A stretch of DNA of 11,532 nt. Source: DASWKG01 sp036396755. Its GTDB lineage: Bacteria > Actinomycetota > UBA4738 > CALAEC01. The stretch spans positions 1-11,532 of the forward strand of contig DASWKG010000135.1 of the NCBI GenBank assembly GCA_036396755.1. Direction: 5' to 3'. Position 1 is the first letter of the stretch; every line of letters starts with the position of its first letter. The notes under the pieces are model-generated. The model searched no databases. It saw only the letters and a program-made list of their open reading frames with translations, and was not told the DNA's origin. Positions 6,129 to 11,532 of this stretch are shown piece after piece. The translations under genes and the position numbers were made by a program.

Positions 6129-6275
6129 ATGACCCGCCTGCTCCCCGAGACTCAGCACCTGCCCATCGGGGTGTCGCAGGAGACGTTTCGGACCTCTCGT
6201 CGCTGGGTGCTCCTGGCGTTCGTGATCGCGACCGTCGCCGCCGTGGGAGTGGCCGCCGCCCTGCTCAAGACCTGA
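6129..6275 (+). CDS. Small single-pass membrane protein (48 residues)
   Basis: MTRLLPETQH... gives a 48-residue product with one hydrophobic span at about residues 26-46 (WVLLAFVIATVAAVGVAAAL) after an Arg-Arg pair, so the N-terminus is probably cytoplasmic and only two residues (KT) follow the span. I do not recognise a family. It starts 7 nt after the whiB stop, without a clear Shine-Dalgarno, so reinitiation after whiB is likely. It ends 11 nt before bioY, and its last codons overlap the AAAGGAG ribosome site of bioY. It may therefore act as a coupling ORF or a transporter-associated peptide. The frame is open further upstream inside whiB, but the ATG at 6129 is the only sensible start after the whiB stop. 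Confidence 0.65.
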   Translation: MTRLLPETQHLPIGVSQETFRTSRRWVLLAFVIATVAAVGVAAALLKT

Positions 6276-6286
6276 AAGGAGCCCCG

Positions 6287-6892
6287 TTGACCGCACTCGC
6301 CCAGAGCCTCGTTCGATCGCGTGGCGCCGCCCGCTTGGCGGTGGACGCGGGCCTCGTCCTCGCCGGAAGCCTTGTCGTGGCGGCTCTGGCGCAGGTATCG
6401 ATCACGCTTCCGTTCACCCCCGTTCCCGTCACCGGCCAGACGCTCGGCGTCCTCGTCATCGGGACGGCGCTCGGGTGGCGTCTGGCCATCCCGGCGCTGG
6501 CGCTGTACCTCGCCGAGATCGCCGTGGGGCTCCCGTTCGCCGCGGAGGGGAAGGCAGGCGTCGGGACGCTCACCCTGTCGACCCCCAGCGCGGGCTACCT
6601 CTGGGGGTTCCTGGCCGCGGCCGCGCTGATGGGCTGGCTCGCCAACCGGGGCTGGGACCGGAGCCTCCGGTCCTCGATCAGCCTGATGCTCCTCGGAACG
6701 ATCGTGATCTACGCGGCGGGGATCCCGTGGCTCCACAACTCGACCGCGTTCGCGTCGTTCATCGGCCACGATCCGACGATCCAGGACACGTTGACCGCGG
6801 GGCTCTACCCCTTCATCATCGGCGATCTGATCAAGCTGCTCATCGCGGCCGGCATCCTGCCGGCGGCCTGGCGGCTCGCCGGCAAGCGCTGA
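6287..6892 (+). CDS. bioY: Biotin transporter substrate-binding subunit BioY
   Basis: A 201-residue integral membrane protein, the S-component of an ECF (energy-coupling factor) biotin importer. Family hallmarks: PVPVTGQTLGVL (45-56), the GxPxF-type loop AVGLPFAAEGKAGVGTLTL (79-97), GYLWGF (103-108), the LGTIVIYAAGIPWL span (136-149) and GLYPFIIGDLIKLLIAA (172-188) with Asp180 and Lys183 placed as in BioY proteins. Six hydrophobic segments are visible, as expected. The start is a TTG at 6287, chosen because AAAGGAG (6275-6281) sits 5 nt before it. No bioM/bioN (ATPase and transmembrane partner) is nearby, so it works alone or uses a shared ECF module encoded elsewhere. It is the last gene of the whiB operon and is convergent with the histidine kinase across 7 nt. 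Confidence 0.93.
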   Translation: MTALAQSLVRSRGAARLAVDAGLVLAGSLVVAALAQVSITLPFTPVPVTGQTLGVLVIGTALGWRLAIPALALYLAEIAVGLPFAAEGKAGVGTLTLSTPSAGYLWGFLAAAALMGWLANRGWDRSLRSSISLMLLGTIVIYAAGIPWLHNSTAFASFIGHDPTIQDTLTAGLYPFIIGDLIKLLIAAGILPAAWRLAGKR

Positions 6893-6899
6893 CGAGGGA

Positions 6900-8312
6900 T
6901 CAGTCGGCCAGCGTCACGGCGCCGGTGGGCTCCCGCTCGAGCGGCAACTCGCATGTGAGGACCGTGCCCCGGCCTTTCGCCGAGACGATCGCCAGCCGGC
7001 CGCCGAGGTTCTCCACGCGGTTGCGCATGATGCGCAACCCGTAGCCGCTCCGGCTGGCCTCGAGCTGCCCCTGCTCGAATCCCTGCCCGTCGTCGGACAC
7101 GGTGAGCACGGCCCGGCCGTCCTCCTCCCGAAGCGAGATCACGACCGCATGGGCCCTGCCGTGATGCGCGCCATTACGAGCGGCCTCCCGGGCCACGCCG
7201 AAGAGGACCTCCTGAGCCGAGCGGCCGACCGTCAAGGGCTCGGCGCGCAGCAGCACGCTGATCGAGTGCTCCTCTTCCAGCTCCCGGCGCAGGTGGCGAA
7301 GGGCTCGATGGAGATCGCGCGGACGGTCGCCGCGGAGCAGGTCACCGATGAGCGACCGCACGCGGACCCGAGCGGTCTGGGCCGTCTCCACCGCCGAGCG
7401 GATGTGCTCGGCGGACTCGGGGCTCCCCTGCCACGCGACGCGCCCGGCCGACTCGATCAGCAGACCCGCGGCGGTGAGCTCCGGCACGATCTCGTCGTGG
7501 AGGAAGGCGGCCACCTCCTGCAGGTGCCGACGCCTGTCCTCCTCCCGCAGCCTCTCCGCCGCCCGTGCCTCGGCCTCTCGCCGAAGCCGCGCCTCCTCGA
7601 TCTCGAGCGCGCGCGAGGCGAGGAGCAGGTACCGGAGCGCGAGGAGCGGCGGAACGACCCCGACGAGGGCCCACGTCCCCATCTCGCGGACGACCAGCGC
7701 CGTCAGCCCACCGAAGAGACCGATCGTCGCGTAGGCCCCCTGCAGAGACCAGCGGCCGCCGACGAGGAGACGCCGGATCACCTCGGCGGCGGAGCGCCCG
7801 AAGTCAAGACGGGCCGCCACCCCCACGAGCCCCATGTTGACCGTCATGTGCGCGAGGCCGGCCGCCGCCGCGGCGGCGAGCGCCAGGGGACCAAGCTCCT
7901 GTGGCTCGAGCACGTGGAACGCCTCCGAGGCGACGACGCCCGCGGCGGCGACCTGCGCGCGGTTGAACAGCGAGCGCAGCAGGTCGGAGCCGCCGCGGAC
8001 CTCGCGAGGATCACCCGTGCCGATGAACACGAGCGCCCCCACGACGACGGGCTCGTACAGTCCGGCGAGCAGCACGACGAGGGGATAGCCGAGGGAGATC
8101 CGAACCGAGCGCCACAGCGGGATCGGGAGCATCTCGGCGAGGAAGAGCGCCGCGACCCAGGGCGTCGCTCGGAGGAGCCGCTCGGGCGCCCCGGCGGTGA
8201 CCGCCACCCCGGCGACGAGGCCGCCGATGACCACGATGACCACCCCGAGCAGGTACGCCCGGAGGCCGGACGGGCGTCGCGACCCGGCTACATGAACGCG
8301 CTCCGCGTCCAT
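6900..8312 (-). CDS. Membrane-bound sensor histidine kinase (DesK/NarX type), orphan
   Basis: A 470-residue protein. The first ~230 residues are a multi-span membrane sensor (hydrophobic segments near 18-40, 50-66, 75-100, 118-135, 141-168, 190-208 and 212-232) of a type I cannot name. A charged, probably coiled-coil linker (236-268) follows. The phosphoacceptor His272 lies in AAFLHDEIVPELTAAGL, a HisKA_3-like helix with H-D-E, and the HATPase domain has the N box REAARNGAHHG (Asn380), the G1 box DDGQGF (407-412) and GYGL (423-426). Kinases of this class normally phosphorylate a NarL/LuxR-type regulator, but none is encoded within the window. The ATG at 8312 has no Shine-Dalgarno of its own and sits 3 nt after the stop of a 47-residue membrane peptide, so translation is probably coupled to it. 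Confidence 0.88.
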   Translation of the reverse strand: MDAERVHVAGSRRPSGLRAYLLGVVIVVIGGLVAGVAVTAGAPERLLRATPWVAALFLAEMLPIPLWRSVRISLGYPLVVLLAGLYEPVVVGALVFIGTGDPREVRGGSDLLRSLFNRAQVAAAGVVASEAFHVLEPQELGPLALAAAAAAGLAHMTVNMGLVGVAARLDFGRSAAEVIRRLLVGGRWSLQGAYATIGLFGGLTALVVREMGTWALVGVVPPLLALRYLLLASRALEIEEARLRREAEARAAERLREEDRRRHLQEVAAFLHDEIVPELTAAGLLIESAGRVAWQGSPESAEHIRSAVETAQTARVRVRSLIGDLLRGDRPRDLHRALRHLRRELEEEHSISVLLRAEPLTVGRSAQEVLFGVAREAARNGAHHGRAHAVVISLREEDGRAVLTVSDDGQGFEQGQLEASRSGYGLRIMRNRVENLGGRLAIVSAKGRGTVLTCELPLEREPTGAVTLAD

Positions 8313-8315
8313 GGG

Positions 8316-8459
8316 TCAGTACTTGTAGTTCTCCGCACCCGCGATCCCGGCCGTCGCGAGGACGAGGATCACGAGCGCGACCGCGAACGAGACGTGGTGC
8401 GGGCGGCGGAGGGACCTGACGAACGCGCGGAGCAGTCGGAAGAAGGGACGGCTCTCCAT
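8316..8459 (-). CDS. Small membrane peptide (47 residues) coupled to the histidine kinase
   Basis: A short unannotated-size gene: ATG at 8459, TGA at 8316-8318. The product starts MESRPFFRLL, has a strongly basic N-terminal region (two Arg/His-rich stretches up to residue 22), one hydrophobic span at about 23-41 and the short tail GAENYKY. It is preceded by a textbook ribosome site, GGAGGTGA (8470-8463), 3 nt from the ATG, the best in this half of the window, while the kinase behind it has none. This strongly suggests that it is translated and drives kinase translation. Topology is probably N-in with a very short external end, so it could contact the membrane sensor of the kinase. I do not recognise a family. 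Confidence 0.7.
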   Translation of the reverse strand: MESRPFFRLLRAFVRSLRRPHHVSFAVALVILVLATAGIAGAENYKY

Positions 8460-8482
8460 GGTTCACCTCCAAGGGGGACGGA

Positions 8483-8506
8483 TGACTAGCCCAAAGGTAC
8501 TAGTCA
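8483..8506. promoter_or_regulatory. TGACTAG / CTAGTCA palindrome upstream of the kinase operon
   Basis: Perfect 7-bp inverted repeats (8483-8489 and 8500-8506) are separated by 10 bp, so half-sites are centred 17 bp apart, about 1.6 helical turns. They lie 24-47 bp before the start of the small peptide. A third half-site, TGACTA, occurs at 8534-8539. This is a plausible operator for a dimeric regulator, perhaps the partner of the kinase. The surrounding sequence is much more AT-rich than the window average, as expected of a promoter. Confidence 0.4.
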
Positions 8507-8528
8507 GACCTGGCAAGCTTGAATAGCT

Positions 8529-8544
8529 CGAAATGACTATTTCG
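8529..8544 (-). terminator. Inverted repeat after the nth gene (CGAAAT-loop-ATTTCG)
   Basis: A 6-bp stem with a four-base loop lies 25 nt downstream of the nth stop codon, between nth and the kinase operon on the same strand. It is AT-rich and not followed by a U tract, so it is a weak terminator at best. It overlaps the third TGACTA element and may be part of the kinase operon's control region instead. Confidence 0.2.
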
Positions 8545-8568
8545 CGTAGGCCATTCGGCTGATGAGCC

Positions 8569-9240
8569 TCAGACCCGGCTGGAGGGGCAGAGGTGGGCGA
8601 CCACGCACTCCTCGCAGCGGGGCGTCGGTGCCTTGCACACGGCCCGGCCGTGCTCGATGAGGACGTAGGTGAAGCCGTACCAGTCGTCCTTGGACACGAC
8701 GGCCATCAGGTCGCGCTCGACCTTGACCGGGTCCTTCTGGGTGGTGAACCCGAGCCGCTGAGCCAGACGACCCACGTGGGTGTCGACGGCGATGCCGGCG
8801 TCGGCATCGCGCCCGGCCTTCTCCGGATAGGCATTCCAAAGGACGATGTTCGCGGTCTTCCGCGCCACGCCCGGCAGCTCGAGGAGGCCGGCGATCGAGT
8901 CCGGGACGGTTCCACCGAACCGCTCGACGATGACCCGGCACGCTCCCCGGACCGACTTCGTCTTCTGGTTGAAGAACCCCGTCGGCTTCAGGTCGGAACG
9001 GAGCTCGTCCTCGGGCACGCGGAGGTAGTCCTCGGGCGTCCGGTACTTCACGAAGAGCGTCTCGGTGACCTCGTTGATCTTCTTGTCGGTCGACTGGGCG
9101 GACAGCATCGTCGCGACGAGGCACTCGAGGGGGTTCGTGAAACGAAGCGCGACCCTCGCCTCGGGATACTCCGCTCGGAGCATCCCGATGACCTCGGGGG
9201 CACGCTGCTCGAGCGGGCTCTGGCGGGTCGGCCCGGGCAT
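8569..9240 (-). CDS. nth: Endonuclease III (DNA glycosylase/AP lyase)
   Basis: A 223-residue base-excision-repair enzyme that removes oxidised pyrimidines and nicks the abasic site. All landmarks are present: LSAQSTDKKINEV (47-58), the helix-hairpin-helix LPGVARKTANIVL (122-134) with catalytic Lys128, VDTHVGRLAQRLG (152-164) with catalytic Asp153, and the C-terminal [4Fe-4S] ligands Cys202-x6-Cys209-x2-Cys212-x5-Cys218. A short insertion, YPEKAGRDADAG (138-149), precedes the catalytic Asp. The ATG at 9240 overlaps the TGA of the crotonase-family gene as TGATG, so the two are translationally coupled. There is no independent Shine-Dalgarno. Length is normal. Confidence 0.95.
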   Translation of the reverse strand: MPGPTRQSPLEQRAPEVIGMLRAEYPEARVALRFTNPLECLVATMLSAQSTDKKINEVTETLFVKYRTPEDYLRVPEDELRSDLKPTGFFNQKTKSVRGACRVIVERFGGTVPDSIAGLLELPGVARKTANIVLWNAYPEKAGRDADAGIAVDTHVGRLAQRLGFTTQKDPVKVERDLMAVVSKDDWYGFTYVLIEHGRAVCKAPTPRCEECVVAHLCPSSRV

Positions 9241-10031
9241 CAGTGGCCCTTGAACTCGGGCTCTCGCCGCTCCCGGAAGGCCTGGATCCCCTCCTTGAGG
9301 TCGTCACTGGCGAGGGCGCGGGCCACGAGCTGGTCGAACTCGGCGACGCGATGGCCCTCGCTGGCCCGGTCGATCGAGACGTACTCGAGCGCCCGGCGGA
9401 TGCCAAGCTTGGAGGCCCGGACCGAGATGGGGGCCCCGGCCACGATCGCGTCGGCCAGCTCATCGGCGCGGCGCGCGAGCTCGTCGGCGGGGACGGCCTC
9501 GTTGACGAGGCCCCACGCCACGGCCTCGGTCCCGGTGAGCACCTGGCCGCCGAGCAGCATCGCCCCGGCCCGCTTCGGCCCGATCGCCAGCACGAGCCGC
9601 GCGACGTTCTCGTAGCCGATCACGACGCCCAGCCGCGACGACGGGATGCCGAGCCGGGAGTCGTCGGCCACCACCGCGAGGTCGCAGGCGACGGCGAGCT
9701 GGCAGCCCGCGCCGAGCGCCGCGCCGTGGATGACCCCGATGACCGGCAGGGGGTGCTCCTCGATCGCGCGAAGCACGCCCTCCAGCGACCGGCCGTAGTC
9801 GGCCCCCCCGTCGACCCCGCTGGCGAGGTGGAGCTCATCGATGTCGGCTCCGGCACAGAAGTGGCGCCCCTCGCCGGCGAGCCAGACGACCCTGGCTCCC
9901 CCGTCGCCGGCCGCCTCCTCGAGCGCGCGGGACAGCTCGCCCAGCATGGGGGCCGAAACGGCGTTGCCCACGTCGGGACGAGCCAGCGTGATGCGCCACA
10001 CGGCTCCCGGGCGCGTTCGGACGAGGTCCAT
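9240..10031 (-). CDS. Enoyl-CoA hydratase/isomerase-family (crotonase-fold) protein lacking the usual catalytic glutamates
   Basis: A 263-residue crotonase-superfamily protein; members act on acyl-CoA thioesters in the cytoplasm. The two oxyanion-hole segments are present: HFCAGADIDEL (57-67) and the IHGAALGAGCQLAVACD stretch (101-117). However, aligning IPSSRLGVVIGY with the PEI...G.IPG segment of classical hydratases places Ser131 at the first catalytic Glu, and Ala157 at the second (RAGAMLLGG versus AMEMVLTG). Hydration of enoyl-CoA is therefore doubtful; an isomerase, hydrolase or other crotonase reaction is possible, with Glu141 in GYEN a candidate acid/base. The ATG at 10031 has no ribosome site, but TACAGT ends 6 nt upstream, suggesting a leaderless message. 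Its stop overlaps the nth start. Confidence 0.85.
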   Translation of the reverse strand: MDLVRTRPGAVWRITLARPDVGNAVSAPMLGELSRALEEAAGDGGARVVWLAGEGRHFCAGADIDELHLASGVDGGADYGRSLEGVLRAIEEHPLPVIGVIHGAALGAGCQLAVACDLAVVADDSRLGIPSSRLGVVIGYENVARLVLAIGPKRAGAMLLGGQVLTGTEAVAWGLVNEAVPADELARRADELADAIVAGAPISVRASKLGIRRALEYVSIDRASEGHRVAEFDQLVARALASDDLKEGIQAFRERREPEFKGH

Positions 10032-10037
10032 GCGCCC

Positions 10038-10043
10038 ACTGTA
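10038..10043 (-). promoter_or_regulatory. Candidate -10 box (TACAGT) giving a leaderless mRNA for the crotonase-nth pair
   Basis: On the minus strand TACAGT is followed by GGGCGC and then the ATG at 10031, so the predicted start is the A of the ATG. It lies in the 36-nt gap behind the fibronectin-III gene. There is no good -35 and no Shine-Dalgarno. Confidence 0.4.
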
Positions 10044-10067
10044 GCGCGAGCCGTGGACAGCGCCCGA

Positions 10068-11532
10068 TCAGAAGTCGAGGTCGGCGGCGCCCGACTCGGT
10101 CGCCGGCGTGCCCTGGCAGGCGTTCCCGGTCATGTCGGTCGCCGACGTCGAGGGGCTCCACACCATGGCGACGCTGCTCCCCGTCCTGACGCCCCCGCTG
10201 TTCAGCGTGCCCAGCGTCACCGTGATGACGGACCCGCTCCGAACCATCGTCGAGGCCGTTCCCGAGGCGCCGAAGGTGGCGGTCGCGGTGACGATGTCGC
10301 CGTTGGCGTCGACCGAGCCCAGGTCGAGCTGGGTGGTGTCCGCGGCGTTCCAGATCGTCACGGTGTCGTCGGAGGACCCGCTGTTGGCGATCCGCACGAC
10401 GACGCTGGTCGATGAGCCGTCCCAGCCCGAGAGGATCGAGTTCGCCGACATGGTCTCGGAGAACGTGTACGTGATGGTGTCCCCGAGCTCCGGCCGTCCG
10501 ACGGTGGCACCGCCGTTGCTCGCCTGAACGTCGACGGCGTTGGGGAACAGGTCGAGAGTCGTCGCGGAGGCCACGTTCGAGTAGCTCGAGTTGCCCGCCC
10601 CGTTGTACGCGCGCACGCGGTAGTCGTACGAGGTGGTCTGGGGCAGCCCCGTGTCCTGGTAGGCGGTGACGCTCGCCCCCACCGAGGCCATCTCGGCCCA
10701 GGTGCCCGCCCCCGCCGGCGAGCGCTCGATCTTGAAGCCGGACTCGTTCGAGGAGCCGTCCGTCCAGGCGAGGTCGATCCGCGAGGAGACCGGGGTGGCG
10801 CTCAGCGAGCTCGGCGCGGCCGGCGCCGAGGTGTTCACGGGCTTCAGCGACACCCCCGCGATCGCCCACTTGTTCGCGTTGACGGCCGACCACAACATCG
10901 TGACCGTCGCCTGACCGGGCTTCGTGCTGGCGGCGCCGAACTCGCTGCCGTCGCTCGTCCCGTTGCTTCCGCTCCAGCGCTCGGTCTGGCCCCCGCCGAG
11001 CGTCATGCCGTTGTGGTCCCCGCTGATGGAGACGACGGCGAGGACCAGCTCGTCGCCATCGCTGGCGACGTCGACCGTGGGCGTCTGGTTGTTCCCCCCC
11101 GCCCCCGTGAACGTGCCGAGCGGCGTGGTCTGGTGCACCCCGGTGAACGAGACGGCCCCGGCGACCGCATCCTCCCCCCCGCTGAGCGTGACCACGACGT
11201 TGGCCGTCCCGACCGTGGGCATGAGCTGGTACCAGATCTCCACGCGGTGGTCCGTTCCGTCGAAGGTCTGCGTCCCCGCCTGCGTGAAGCCACCCACACC
11301 GCCGTAGGTGACGTTGGTCACGGTCTTGGCGCTCTTTCGGATGGAGACGCCCACGATGAGGACCCGGTTGGAGCCCGAGCCCACGGTGTGGGACCAGGTC
11401 AGGCTGCTGCCGGTCCCGGTCGTGCTGCTCGTGTTGTCGACCGCGACCCCCCCGGCCCCCGACGCCGTCGTGGCCGAGGCGACGTTCGAGTACGGGGAGT
11501 TCCCGCCCGCGTTGTGGGCGCGTACCCGGTAG
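10068..11532 (-). CDS. Large secreted fibronectin type III / Ig-like repeat protein, C-terminal part
   Basis: The frame is open to the right edge; 487 residues are visible and the N-terminus is outside the window. Order of modules (numbering from the first full codon at 11531): the tail of one Fn3 domain (1-22, YRVRAHNAGG...NVASATT); a Gly/Thr/Ser-rich beta domain I cannot name (about 31-231), starting VDNTSSTTGTG and ending NKWAIAGVSLKPV; a complete Fn3 domain (about 235-325); and a C-terminal Ig-like beta domain (about 329-487) with DTITYTFSETMSANSI. The Thr/Ser/Asn/Gly bias with very few Lys and a single Cys is typical of exported surface proteins. No LPXTG sorting signal or final membrane span is seen; it ends ESGAADLDF. 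Likely a surface or extracellular binding or adhesion protein. The usual start inside the window (GTG 11384) is not the true start, because coding sequence continues upstream of it. Confidence 0.8.
   Translation of the reverse strand, partial: YRVRAHNAGGNSPYSNVASATTASGAGGVAVDNTSSTTGTGSSLTWSHTVGSGSNRVLIVGVSIRKSAKTVTNVTYGGVGGFTQAGTQTFDGTDHRVEIWYQLMPTVGTANVVVTLSGGEDAVAGAVSFTGVHQTTPLGTFTGAGGNNQTPTVDVASDGDELVLAVVSISGDHNGMTLGGGQTERWSGSNGTSDGSEFGAASTKPGQATVTMLWSAVNANKWAIAGVSLKPVNTSAPAAPSSLSATPVSSRIDLAWTDGSSNESGFKIERSPAGAGTWAEMASVGASVTAYQDTGLPQTTSYDYRVRAYNGAGNSSYSNVASATTLDLFPNAVDVQASNGGATVGRPELGDTITYTFSETMSANSILSGWDGSSTSVVVRIANSGSSDDTVTIWNAADTTQLDLGSVDANGDIVTATATFGASGTASTMVRSGSVITVTLGTLNSGGVRTGSSVAMVWSPSTSATDMTGNACQGTPATESGAADLDF
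10557..10622 (-). repeat. Fn3 C-terminal strand repeat, copy 2
   Basis: Encodes YRVRAYNGAG NSSYSNVASATT, matching 18 of 22 residues of the copy at 11466-11531. The two copies are about 910 bp apart within one gene and represent the conserved end of two Fn3 modules. Confidence 0.7.
11466..11531 (-). repeat. Fn3 C-terminal strand repeat, copy 1
   Basis: Encodes YRVRAHNAGG NSPYSNVASATT at the window edge, the end of an Fn3 module whose first part lies outside. Its similarity to 10557-10622 shows that the gene contains at least two closely related Fn3 modules, probably more upstream. Confidence 0.7.

Noticed and set aside
7149..8489. 446-codon plus-strand frame opposite the histidine kinase
   Set aside because: Composition is a typical shadow and the kinase motifs lie on the minus strand.
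11382..11384. GTG as the start of the fibronectin-III gene
   Set aside because: The same frame continues upstream with clear Fn3 sequence to the window edge, so the gene is truncated by the window rather than starting here.
1..11532. CRISPR arrays, tRNA/rRNA genes, insertion-sequence ends, defence or toxin-antitoxin genes
   Set aside because: Looked for on both strands; no regular short repeats, no RNA-gene sequence, no transposase or recombinase motifs. The two small membrane ORFs are not toxin-antitoxin pairs by any visible feature.

Overview
The window is high-GC (strong G/C bias at third codon positions) and almost fully coding. It most likely comes from an actinomycetote, possibly an uncultured deep-branching one. 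The best lineage marker is a complete WhiB1-like iron-sulfur regulator, a family confined to Actinobacteria and their phages. A DrrA/DrrB-type exporter, several apparently leaderless starts and GTG/TTG starts agree with this. No gap between genes exceeds 300 bases; the longest are the gabT/ABC divergent gap (about 98 bp), the GDPD/whiB divergent gap (about 135 bp) and the leader upstream of the kinase operon (about 109 bp). I see no rRNA, tRNA, CRISPR array, insertion sequence or phage gene.

Layout from left to right: (1) the 3' end of a secreted peptidoglycan amidase with a FlgD-type Ig-like tail (+), whose stop overlaps that of a convergent class-III aminotransferase, probably GabT (-). (2) A divergently transcribed two-gene DrrAB-type ABC exporter (+). 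(3) A small helical protein of unknown function (-), divergent across 44 bp from a YegS/diacylglycerol-kinase-family lipid kinase (+). (4) A glycerophosphodiester phosphodiesterase (-) convergent with the lipid kinase; both act on glycerolipids or their breakdown products. (5) A divergent control region with a clear -35/-10 promoter and a perfect match to the Rex (NADH/NAD+ sensor) operator consensus, followed by whiB1, a 48-residue single-pass membrane protein and the biotin transporter subunit bioY (+). (6) On the minus strand, a 47-residue membrane peptide placed 3 nt before a membrane-bound DesK/NarX-type histidine kinase that has no response regulator nearby. (7) On the minus strand, a large secreted fibronectin-III protein cut by the right window edge, then a crotonase-fold protein lacking both usual catalytic glutamates, whose stop overlaps the start of endonuclease III.

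The most interesting signals are regulatory. The first is the Rex-type operator and structured leader in front of a WhiB1-like redox regulator, which suggests one redox sensor controlling another. The second is the unannotated small membrane peptide translationally coupled to an orphan sensor kinase below a TGACTAG/CTAGTCA palindrome. Several genes also have a -10-like hexamer 6-7 nt before the start codon, the geometry of leaderless transcripts. I did not find a convincing new defence or mobile system here.
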